Below, piece by piece: positions 11,584 through 20,701 of a stretch of 64,000 nucleotides of DNA. Under the pieces are notes generated by a model. That model saw nothing but the letters and a program-made list of their open reading frames with translations. It ran no database searches and had not been told where the DNA came from. Both the position numbers and the translations under genes were made by a program. Position 1 is the stretch's first letter, and each line of letters opens with the position of its first letter. This stretch comes from Nemertoderma westbladi (Eukaryota > Xenacoelomorpha > Nemertodermatida > Nemertodermatidae), in the NCBI GenBank assembly GCA_032718475.1, contig JAUCBJ010000229.1:1-64000 (forward strand). The letters run 5' to 3'.

Positions 11584-12030
11584 TTTATTTACTCTTGCAC
11601 TTTTCATTTTAGCACCAAATATGGTAGGTGTATTCAACTGCGGAATTTAAAAAGCCTTCCATTGAAATCGGCGTACCAGAACAGCAGGAAAAACTGTATG
11701 TAATAGAGAAAGAAACACCATTCGTACAATTCTAGTTGTTTCCACTAATTTGAAAAATGCTGGTTACTTGCACTTTTCATTTTAGCACGAAAAATGGTAG
11801 GTCAGTAGATGTGTTCAACTGCGGAATTTAAAAAGCCTTCCATTGAAATCGGCGTACCAGAAAACCTATATGTAATTGAAATAAATACCATTCCTACAAG
11901 TCTAGTTGTTTTCATTAATTTGAAAAATGCTGTTTACTTGCACTTTTCATTTTAGAGCCAAAAATAGTAGATGTGTTCAATTGCGGAATGTAAAAAGCCT
12001 TCCATTAAAATCAGCGTACAAGAAAACCTG
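11584..12030. repeat. Three diverged copies of a ~172-bp tandem repeat
   Basis: GCACTTTTCATTTTAG recurs at 11597, 11770 and 11940, followed each time by TTCAAYTGCGGAAT, AAAAAGCCTTCCATT and a GCGTAC word. Spacings are 173 and 170 bp. The third copy runs into one of the GTCACGACCGTTACG sites. Not protein coding as far as can be seen. Confidence 0.85.
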
Positions 12031-12423
12031 CCTTAAATCGATATCAATACCTAACTCTAATACCTTACCATTTTTTGAAATTCAGATTTATGTGAAAATC
12101 GATAATGTCACAACCGTTACGAAACTATGTCACGACCGTTACGCTGGTTAATTGATTGCCACATTCTCTCATGATACTATATTGCCATACTGTTAATTTC
12201 ATTTTAAACTCTATCTCTTAACATGTTAGTCTGACATAAGTAACGCTAAATAAGTACAGTAAATTCGATAGAAATTTATAATGTGTAGGAGTCTCTAAAA
12301 AGCTTGTCCATTTCAGTCACGACCGTTACGCCAACTTTAAACTGGAATAGAATCAATAAAACGTAATGTATTCCAGTGCGGTTTCGATTTTATTAAAGGT
12401 CCATATCATAGGATCATATCATA

Positions 12424-14288
12424 CAGTCGGTGAGAAGTCAAAAATTGGACTTGAGTCCAAAATTGGACTTCGACTCCAGTTCAAGTCCAAAATTGGACTT
12501 CTGTGAGTCCAATATTGGACTTCAAATCAGCCAATTGTTCCAGGGCCTTGGGTAATTGGATCGGGCGGGATTTTTTTTTTTTAATCGAAAATATATCAAA
12601 AAATAAGAGTTTTGAACAGGGGGACCTGAAATTCACCAGGGGGAACTTTTTTTATAAGGCTTTGAATTTTTACAAAAGTCCAATATTGGACTTTAAGTCC
12701 AATTTTGGACGTGAAATTGAGAATCAAACTTAAAGGTACATGAAGCATGACAGGTGAGAGAAAGCCAGACAGCTATTAAGTTATGGAAAGTTACCTTTGC
12801 AGCTCTGTATGTATCTTCAGTGTACTGTACTTAGAATATAGTGGTACATTCTAGCATTCTAGGTACTTTGTACTTTACTTTTAGCATATTGTTTAGTTTA
12901 CAATTTACATTCATGTTATGTCTAACCTTACAGCCTTATGTACCCAGGACTTTAGAGTCTTTAGGACTAGATTAGATTATGCTCCAACAAATATTTAATT
13001 ACAAATTATATTTGGTGGAAACTGGTAGCAATGCCAGGTTTGCCAACTGCAACTGCTGCTAAGGCTAACTACAGTACAAGCTACGATTTCGTCTAAACCT
13101 ATGGCAGCCCTATCAGAAAGAAATACTACAAGTTGATGCTACCACCATCTCTTCTAATTTTTCCATACAACAGCAAGGGTATTTTAAAACGGCTGGATGA
13201 TGAAAGGGGATTAGTAAACTGATTAACGTGTTGGGGTCTCCACATAATAAGTACAGAAGTAAGAAGTAACACACAACTAATTGAAGGAAAGGAACAGGTT
13301 ACAGAGGCAGACTTTTCTAACTAAAACAATAAACGGCCACTTTTGACTTTACCAATTGAAGGAGCCCTTATCACCTCACCACATACTACTACTACAATCG
13401 GCATGCTGCATTGCAGCTGCATTATATATATAGGCCCTATTAAGAAAATAAGAATGCTGTGCCGGCTTGTTGACAAAAGTGCGCCTCCACAACTCCCTTA
13501 CACTCTTACAGCCTTATCACCCATGACATTTGATAGATCATCTGCATCTTCAAGGCCAGTGTCATTCAAGACAGTAAGAAAGATGCGTCTCAAGAAAGTC
13601 ATGGGCTGTCCACCATGCTTATTCACTCCATGAGTTGCACTGGCTGGTCCTCACGGCTTAAAGCGATGTCCTGCAAAGCGGAGGCGGCTTTGTTCTAGTG
13701 TCAAACTTGGGGGAACCAATGACTGAATGATACACCTCCAACTCCAATGTTATATAGTGTCTGGTTGGAGATGCAGAGATGTAAGTGAACCTAATCAAAA
13801 CAATTCTAGACAATAAACATTAACTCAATAACATAATAGGTTACAGTTTACAGTATAGTCTTATTTTTGCCATACGAAAATACCACAGGTATGGGTATGA
13901 ATGAACTATACAGCTATAACTCAACTACCGCTACCGCGGTATACCGTACTCCACTAACAGACTGAGGCAGTAAGGCTACTGCAAAGCCATACCACTACCA
14001 CAAAAAGTAACTACTGATGTCTGACTGTATACGTGTGCGATCCCTGCTTATAATACTTATAATAATTAATTTAATCGTTAAAAAATAATGTTGCATTGTA
14101 ATTATGTAATATACTGATATATATGTACTGATACAGGATGCAGTTTTGATTTAAATGCCGATATACAGTATGGCAGCATGGGTACACTTGGAGTTGTACT
14201 AAAGTCCAATATTGGACTTTGGAGTCCAAAATTGGACTTGAAGTCTAAAATTGGACTTGAAGTCCAATTTTTGACTTCTCACCGACTG
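12424..14288. mobile_element. TIR element, 1865 bp, ends CAGTCGGTGAGAAGTC, 5-bp duplication TCATA
   Basis: The left end reads CAGTCGGTGAGAAGTC followed by repeats of AGTCCAAAATTGGACTT. The right end is the inverse complement, ending GACTTCTCACCGACTG. TCATA flanks both ends (12419-12423 and 14289-14293). The terminal zones (to about 12715 at the left, from about 14195 at the right) are made of self-complementary TCCAAxATTGGA words. The interior has no transposase frame but carries a minus-strand LINE fragment at 13397-13777. It is a non-autonomous element of unknown superfamily. Confidence 0.85.
13397..13777 (-). mobile_element. RTE-like LINE 3' fragment inside the TIR element
   Basis: Reverse complement of about 41715-42065 of the full-length LINE, from the CATGCTGCATTGCAGCTGCA 3' end inward to the TTCACTTACATCTCTGC region. 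It has several small insertions and deletions (near 13485-13510 and 13640-13660) and no open frame. Its presence makes the surrounding TIR element a nested composite. Confidence 0.88.
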
Positions 14289-14293
14289 TCATA

Positions 14294-14809
14294 GTAATAT
14301 CTTTTCAATAGGCCTACCATTCTTCCATGTGCCCTTAGAATACTCATTAATACCGGAAACCCATGCGGAATGTCACGACCGTTACGCTGGAATGGCTGTG
14401 TATAATGTTTAGAATTAGAAAAATATTGTACCGGTACTAACTGATATAGTTTCATGTTCAACTTATTATAATATAAAAAATAAAAAAAAACAAAAAATAA
14501 AAGTGATTATCTTCCCGTGCAGCCGTGGCCCATTAGAGTCAAAGGCAGTAAAAGCCCCTTACTGCCTTAGCCAAGCTGTGTGACTAAAACAGTAAAATGG
14601 GCCACGGGAAAAATCTCCTGTGGCGTGGCCCATGCTGCCATGAGAGTGACCCTGACAGTGACAACCTATCTGCCTATGTATATGCAGGTAGCTTTTTCAA
14701 ACACCCAGCTAGCAGGCTAGGTACCGGTACTGCACTGTTGTACTGTAGTACTGGGTATACTGGTATAGTTCCCCGACTTTAGTCTGTTAGTTAATTCCTA
14801 GAGCACCTT
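14294..14809. other. Region without a recognisable gene; contains an inverted repeat
   Basis: CGTGGCCCATT near 14525 is inverted as AATGGGCCACG near 14594, forming a 12-13 bp stem with a loop of about 60 bp. One GTCACGACCGTTACG site lies at 14372. Nothing coding is evident. Confidence 0.5.
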
Positions 14810-14810
14810 A

Positions 14811-14985
14811 GATCCTGAACGAAATTAGATCTTGGGTGAACTTAGATCCTTCCCATACGAACTTAGATCCTACCCATACGAACTTAGATCCTTGCCATAC
14901 GAACTTAGATCCTCCCCAAACGAACTTAGATCCTTCCCATACGAACTTAGATCCTCAACATACGAACTTATAGATCCTATCTTGC
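14811..14985. repeat. 21-bp minisatellite GAACTTAGATCCTTCCCATA, left block
   Basis: About seven units of CGAACTTAGATCC plus a variable TTCCCATA/TCAACATA spacer. The same unit resumes beyond the CR1-like LINE at 18107-18215 and in inverted orientation at 18427-18612. The LINE therefore sits within or beside an older array. Confidence 0.85.
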
Positions 14986-15312
14986 ATATATTGTTGAAGA
15001 TTGAAGAAGATTGAATTTAATGACATGACATTATAGATAAACAAATAATAAACGGTTAACACGGATTAAACAAACGTGACATCGTCACTAAAAGTAAAAT
15101 AAGCACCCAGCCATTTAACACCACTGGGGCTGCACACAGTGAACTGTACATTATATGTGCAATATGCAATGCACAAAAAAGTGTTTAAAATTTAATTTAA
15201 AATAATTACGTACATAGTCATTATGGGTATATAATTAAAACCAAAAGTAAAATATTAAGTTAATGCTAGTTATTGCTAGGTATCTATGGAGTATTATGAG
15301 TTCCATAGTGTA
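14986..15312. other. AT-rich stretch, probable 3' UTR and flank of the CR1-like LINE
   Basis: Lies between the minisatellite block and the stop codon of the minus-strand LINE. It has no features of its own. The LINE's 3' end should be here, but no clear microsatellite tail or target duplication was found. Confidence 0.4.
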
Positions 15313-18072
15313 TCAGATCAGCCTGGGACTAGGGAGAACCGGAGCAGTTGTGATTGGTGCAGGGGGAGGGCGGATTGTCTCCATTGTGGTCTTCCAGGAT
15401 CCCTTGCACGTATGGAGCAGATCAGTCTCATCTAGGTTCTTTTTAAATACTTTGAGTGATGGTGACATTACAACTACATTGGGAAGAGAGTTCCAGGTGG
15501 GGATATGACGCACAGTGAAATGATGCTGGTGAATAGCTACATTTGAATGGGGGCGTTCTAATTTCCATGGGTGTCCTCTAGTTCTTGAATTAGAAGCAAT
15601 GTGAAAGTAAACTCGATCTGATTGCCCACTTCGAATTATTTTATACATTTCAGTGATATCGATTTTGATCCGGCGTTCTTCTAGAGATTTGCATTTCAAT
15701 TTAGTTAGTCTGCTGGAATAGCTTAAACCAGATAGACCGGGTAACCACCGCGTAAACTCTCTTTGAACCTGTTCTAACCTGTTTATATCTTTGTCGAGCA
15801 TTGGAGACCAAATGGGGCTATTATATTCGAGAATTGGTCGAACAAAAGTGCAAAATAGATAGAATTGAAACTGGCTATTACGGTGGCCGAATGAACGTCT
15901 AATTTGAGAGCTCGATTTTCTTGCCTTGGCACAGATGAATTCGACATGTTCACTAAAGAGTAAATCATTTGAAATGATAATTCCAAGGTCTTTGTTGCAT
16001 TCATTAGTGTTCAAGAGAGTTCCATTCATATTATAAGTATGAGTAACTGAGGTAGAAGAATTTGGGGCCATAAGTGAGACTAGACAGCACTTTTTAACAT
16101 TAAACTCCATATTCCAATCAGAAGCCCAACTAAGGAGAGAATCGATGTCTTGTTGCAAGTATAACGCATCATGATTGCTTGAAATATGTCGGTAGAGCTT
16201 AGTATCATCCGCATATAATTTGATGAATGTTTCCTTCAGAATGTTATCACCAATGTCGTTTATGAAAATAATAAAAAGTAGTGGGGCCAGGATACTGCCC
16301 TGCGGAACACCACTTGTAACCTTAGCACAGGCAGAGAGACATCCATCAATGATTGTATGTTGATATCTAGTCATGAGAAATACAGAGATCCAATGCAGCA
16401 GCAACCCAGAAATTCCTGTAGATTCTAATTTTGAAATAAGCTTTCTGTGGGAAACTTTGTCAAATGCTCTCTTAAAATCCGTATAAATAATGTCTACGCG
16501 CCCTCGGAAGTTGCGAATATTTACCCAGTCCAGAGAACACTCCAGAAGCTGGGTGAAAGTAGATTTCCCTTTTAGGAAACCATGTTGCCGAGAAGAAATA
16601 GATTTTGACTGGTAGAGATGATTCAGAATTTTTCCCCTCACAATGGTTTCCATCAGTTTTGCTAATAATGATGTCAGTGAAATTGGCCTGTAATTCAAAG
16701 GGTTGGAACGGGAGCCCGATTTTTTAAATACGGGAACGATATGCGATAAAACCCATGAATCCGGAATAATACCTGAGTCCAAGGATTGTTGGAACAGCCT
16801 AGTTAGTGGGGTAGCAAGAAACGGAGCCAAATTGCGCAACAATATTGATGGAATGTGGTCAGGTCCAGGTGCTTTGCCGGGTTTCAGCTTAGAAAGGTTC
16901 TTGAACACCTCATGGGATTCAAAGACAATATGGTTGAGAATATTTTTGTTCGGATGATTCGAATCAGAATTAGGATTCCAACTGATATTGTTTCCTGAGT
17001 GGGATTTAGGCACATTTGTACTTGAATCAACTGTAAAAGCAGATACAAACGTTTCATTAAAAAGATTGGCCTTCTTAGTGCTATCAGTTACAATATTTCC
17101 CTGAGAATCCTTCATCGCTGGTATGGTGGATTTTCGATTCAATTGAGATTTGGTGTAGCGCCAGAATTTTTTTGAATTTTTGTGTTTCAGAATCCGGTTT
17201 TCATAATTGTGCATGGCTTCCATGTGTGCCACTTCGATTAGAGAGTTTATATTATCCAGAGAATCCTGCAGAGTTGATTGTCTAATTGAATCGCTAGTCA
17301 AAGACAGTTTCTTTCTAATATGATGAGCGCGACGGAGCAGTTTCTTTATTTGTGGATGCTGTTTGGGACGGTTACAGGACTTCAAAGGAACGCAGTCGGA
17401 GATTATGGAGTTCAGAATAAATTCTAAAGATTTAGCATTTTGTATGGCACTGAAATTGTCATTAACCACATCATTCCAGTTAATCTGTGCACAGATTTCA
17501 TTAACTTCGTCCCAATTAACACTTGACCAGTCACGAATGACTGATGCGCCACTTCCAGAACTGATAGGGGGAAGGGTAGCATAGAGGATTCTATGATCGC
17601 TTTTTTTATCAGTGAGACCAAATCGTTCACCCACAAATACATTCTCTACTAGGTTTGGAATGTTTGTAAGTAACAAATCTAAAATACCACCTTTTATATG
17701 AGTTGGGTCAGAGATAAGCTGATGTAGATTACGATCCAAAATTGATTCTATAAATCTGGCAGTGATCGAAGGATACTGACAATTTGGAGTTGGGCAGGGA
17801 ATATTCCAGTCTATGTGCCGAAAATTAAAGTCACCTGTAATTAGGGTTTGGAAACTCGAATAAAGAGGAACAAATGTCTCTAAATCTTGAATGAAAGAGA
17901 GGTAATTAAAAGTAGATTCCGGACCCACATAAGGATCCGAAATATATACACAGCCAATCCGAAAGGGAACACTATACACATTGAGATCAACCCAGATACT
18001 TTCCCCTTTATGTGGGAGATCTACCTCCCACATTAGGACTGTAGCTGTGTTAATGTGGAATGTCATTCCCAT
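15313..18072 (-). CDS. CR1/jockey-like LINE ORF2, 5'-truncated endonuclease plus intact reverse transcriptase
   Basis: Retrotransposon polyprotein of 919 codons without internal stops. The N-terminal part is the second half of an exonuclease-endonuclease-phosphatase domain: GDFN in ITGDFNFRHIDW near residue 80 and SDHRILYATL near residue 160. The first half, with the metal-binding Glu, is missing. Reverse transcriptase follows with GKAPGPDHIPSILL, FKKSGSRSNPLNYRPISL, DFKRAFDKV, GVPQGSILAPLLF and the catalytic YADDTKLY. A tail with LEYNSPIWSP follows, as is usual in CR1/jockey ORF2. An intact RT with a truncated endonuclease indicates a recent 5'-truncated insertion. It is oriented opposite to the dynein gene and is not a host gene. 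Confidence 0.93.
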   Translation of the reverse strand: MGMTFHINTATVLMWEVDLPHKGESIWVDLNVYSVPFRIGCVYISDPYVGPESTFNYLSFIQDLETFVPLYSSFQTLITGDFNFRHIDWNIPCPTPNCQYPSITARFIESILDRNLHQLISDPTHIKGGILDLLLTNIPNLVENVFVGERFGLTDKKSDHRILYATLPPISSGSGASVIRDWSSVNWDEVNEICAQINWNDVVNDNFSAIQNAKSLEFILNSIISDCVPLKSCNRPKQHPQIKKLLRRAHHIRKKLSLTSDSIRQSTLQDSLDNINSLIEVAHMEAMHNYENRILKHKNSKKFWRYTKSQLNRKSTIPAMKDSQGNIVTDSTKKANLFNETFVSAFTVDSSTNVPKSHSGNNISWNPNSDSNHPNKNILNHIVFESHEVFKNLSKLKPGKAPGPDHIPSILLRNLAPFLATPLTRLFQQSLDSGIIPDSWVLSHIVPVFKKSGSRSNPLNYRPISLTSLLAKLMETIVRGKILNHLYQSKSISSRQHGFLKGKSTFTQLLECSLDWVNIRNFRGRVDIIYTDFKRAFDKVSHRKLISKLESTGISGLLLHWISVFLMTRYQHTIIDGCLSACAKVTSGVPQGSILAPLLFIIFINDIGDNILKETFIKLYADDTKLYRHISSNHDALYLQQDIDSLLSWASDWNMEFNVKKCCLVSLMAPNSSTSVTHTYNMNGTLLNTNECNKDLGIIISNDLLFSEHVEFICAKARKSSSQIRRSFGHRNSQFQFYLFCTFVRPILEYNSPIWSPMLDKDINRLEQVQREFTRWLPGLSGLSYSSRLTKLKCKSLEERRIKIDITEMYKIIRSGQSDRVYFHIASNSRTRGHPWKLERPHSNVAIHQHHFTVRHIPTWNSLPNVVVMSPSLKVFKKNLDETDLLHTCKGSWKTTMETIRPPPAPITTAPVLPSPRLI

Positions 18073-18426
18073 AGACCAGCACCGTCTGTAAATATTATCA
18101 CGCTTGAAGGGAAGAGAACTTAGATCCTTTCCATGCGAACTTAGATCCTCAACATACGAACTTAGATCCTCAATATACGAACTTAGATCCTTCCCATACG
18201 AACTTAGATCCCACCTACAGACCTTAAATATATTGCTGTACCGTGGCTGTGTTAATGTGAATTGTCATTCTCATAGGCCAGCGCAGATCTTACTGTAATT
18301 ATTATCACGCTTGAAGGGTGCGAACTTAGATCCTCTACCACCATAATACATTGCAACGAATTACCTATTAATTGGCAAATTATAGTTTGTTGGTGAGTCA
18401 CTGATCGCAACTACTTTGAGTGTATT
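18073..18426. repeat. Right minisatellite block with duplicated LINE 5' flank
   Basis: At 18107-18215 about five more GAACTTAGATCC units occur. The segment 18040-18115 (GCTGTGTTAATGTG ... ATTATCACGCTTGAAGGG), which abuts the LINE frame, recurs diverged at 18236-18320 and is again followed by GCGAACTTAGATCC. LINE-proximal sequence plus minisatellite were therefore duplicated together. Confidence 0.8.
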
Positions 18427-18612
18427 ATCTAAGTTACGATCTAAGTTCGCCTTGTTAGGATCTAAGTTCACCTAGTTAGGAACTAAGTTCGCCCAGTTAA
18501 GATCTAAGAGGTCACCCATATAGGATCTATGTTCCCATATATACTGTAGGACCTAAGTTCGCAAAGATCTAAGTTCATCAAAGTCAGGCCCTGCAGGATC
18601 TAAGTTCGTTTT
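18427..18612. repeat. Inverted block of the GAACTTAGATCC minisatellite
   Basis: GGATCTAAGTTCG-like words recur about seven times with degenerate spacers (18436, 18457, 18479, 18499, 18555, 18568 and 18597, approximately). Opposite in orientation to the blocks at 14.8 and 18.1 kb, so transcripts could fold back. Confidence 0.75.
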
Positions 18613-18718
18613 ACCATCAAAAGCTACCTGTATATACTGCAGCAATACCAAACCAACTTACTGTAGTACCTAAAGTATAGTAAGACCAAAGTAAATAACA
18701 GATTGTCGTAAAGACAAT

Positions 18719-19200
18719 AGTTATAGATACTAACAATATAAAATTGTAGTAGTGACATCTCTCACTGTCAGCCTACGCGTATAGTCAAGCAGGAAAGGGC
18801 AGAGTGAGACCAAGGTGATTATTCCTACAATGCAGTACCAATCCCAATACGCATTAACTTGGTCATTTTGGCGGCCAAAAGTTATAGATACTAACAATTT
18901 AAAATTGTAGTAGTGACATCTCTCACTGTCAGCCTACGCGTATAGTCAAGCAGGAAAGGGCGGAGTGAAACCAAGGTGATTATTCCTACAATGCAGTACC
19001 AATCCCAATAAGCATTAACTTGGTCATTTTGGCGGCCAAAAGTTATAGATACTAACAATTTAAAATTGTAGTAGTGACATCTCTCACTGTCAGCCTACGC
19101 GTATAGTCAAGCAGGAAAGGGCAGAGTGAGACCAAGGTGATTATTCCTACAATACAGTACCAATCCCAATAAGCATTAACTTGGTCATTTTGGCGGCCAA
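18719..19200. repeat. Three near-identical 161-bp tandem copies
   Basis: Each copy starts with GTTATAGATACTAACAAT and ends with TTGGTCATTTTGGCGGCCAA. Copies begin near 18719, 18880 and 19041 and differ at only a few positions, suggesting recent duplication. No coding frame is conserved. Confidence 0.92.
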
Positions 19201-20535
19201 AATGGCCAAATAAATATACTGTATTCCTATATGGGCTATTTGGTCGTTTTGGCGAAGCGATTTAACTGGACTCAGCTAAATCCAGACAGTCCGTCTCCTT
19301 GGCCATCCATTTGGTTGATCTGACTAAATGTCGGCTCGCTTTCATTTTTATTATTGACAGATTGTTAACTTACCCTGAGCTGAGCTGAGTCAGGCCTTGC
19401 AGTACTGGAGTGGAGACCACCCACTGGGGCATTGAAAGTTGAATGCGGCTTTGTTAAAGGAGGAGAATGTATAATAATCTGATTGTTTGTGGTATTATTA
19501 GATAATCACTTCTCACCTTACCCTGCTGCTATGTTTAGCTTCAGTATAGAGTATGGAATGGCGACACTGTCCGAAGGCGTCCTAATTCTAGTTCTAGTAC
19601 CTGGGTCTGATGAGAGGGCGATGAGAGGCCTATTAAATTGCGACACTCTGTCTCGAACGGTTCGGTATACTGCTGAGATTCACATTAGGCGGGATTCACA
19701 TTCTAATTCTAGTAGCTGGGTCTGAATTTGAGTGCGACAGTAACTGAAAAAATTACAATATTACTCTCTGGCTCTGTGCTACAGTAACAGAGCCGGTATT
19801 TTTGGGTGACTTTATGATTATGTAATTGTTATTTATTAGAGTGTTTATATTAAAGCGTACTAATCAGCTAAATAATGAAAAAAGTGTAAATAACTTTTCT
19901 CATATTTTAAATAAATGTTACGAATTAAATATATGAACTTGTTATTTTTATTAACATTTGAATAAATTAACTGCTTTTATCTTATCTTCTCGAAGGCCAC
20001 AGACAAATTCAACTTGGACAATATCTAAATTTTGCCAAACAACATATGTACAGTACCAAGTTTGGTTAGATATTATCGAGGATTGGCCGAGTTATTAACG
20101 TTTACAATTAATTGTACAATCAGAACGACAGACACACCGATTGAGGTAGTGGTTGGTACCCGTATCCTAAGCTCGCTTACTTTCGTGACAGTAGACCTAC
20201 TGCTGTACTGCAATATGTTATGTTGGACAATAGGCCGCCACCTACTGTATACATTGTTTGGTGTATTGTCATTGTTTTTACACGTAGGTTTTTAAACATA
20301 CGGATACACGGCGCAACTACAGTATACAATCAGTTCTATAATATGGAACTTTGCCAGGAGACTCACCCATTTCTACAATGGGTGGGTGAGTCCTACAATT
20401 CAGTATGACACCATTAAGTGACAGTAATCAGTATTGTACCATTGTTGTCACAAATAAATAATGTCGCAGTCGCTTGGCCCGATGCCGCCAAATCAAGTTG
20501 ACCCCATCGTTTATAAGTCTACCCTTTGGTTGCAG
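19201..20535. other. Presumed dynein upstream intron; no further exon recognised
   Basis: Ends in a pyrimidine-rich acceptor (TACCCTTTGGTTGCAG, 20520-20535). A perfect hairpin, GACTCACCCATT / AATGGGTGGGTGAGTC, lies at about 20359-20391. The dynein exon that must precede 20536 in phase was not found here. It may lie upstream of the window or be too short to recognise. Confidence 0.5.
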
Positions 20536-20701
20536 ATGCCGCGCTGTCGTGCTAACATTGACGACGGCCAAGTCAAAATCTATTAAAAAGTGGCGTGAAC
20601 TCGACCAAAGAATCACAGAGGCTGCTAATGAAGCCAAGGATAATGTCAAATATCTATATACATTGGATAAGTTCTTCGGCCCCCTCTCAAAGTGCGACCC
20701 G
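20536..20701 (+). CDS. DNAH5/8-like: Dynein axonemal heavy chain (DNAH5/DNAH8 family), exon a
   Basis: Part of the N-terminal tail of an outer-arm axonemal dynein heavy chain, the force-generating ATPase of cilia and flagella. After one base that completes an upstream codon it encodes CRAVVLTLTTAKSK, then WRELDQRITEAANEAKDNVK, YLYTLDKFFGPLSKCDP. These are strongly conserved in the DNAH5/DNAH8 tail. The acceptor is TTGGTTGCAG at 20535. The donor is CCCG|GTAAGTCA, so the exon ends at 20701 in phase 0. The last 27 coding bases (FGPLSKCDP) plus the donor are the founder of the tandem array that follows. Exact exon start is supported by the CAG and by phase only. Confidence 0.88.

Larger units (their letters stand above)
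10533..14386. repeat. Dispersed 15-mer GTCACGACCGTTACG, seven sites on both strands
   Basis: Sites at 10533-10547 (+), 10696-10710 (-), 10893-10907 (-, one mismatch), 12107-12121 (+, one mismatch), 12129-12143 (+), 12316-12330 (+) and 14372-14386 (+). The flanking sequences differ between sites, so this is a conserved short word and not a tandem array. It may be a remnant of transposon subterminal repeats or a binding site. Confidence 0.75.

Noticed and set aside
13343-13633. Plus-strand frame of 96 codons
   Set aside because: Antisense of a minus-strand LINE fragment.
20032-20295. 87-codon hydrophobic frame upstream of dynein exon a
   Set aside because: No similarity to the dynein tail expected before exon a, and no splice sites in suitable phase.
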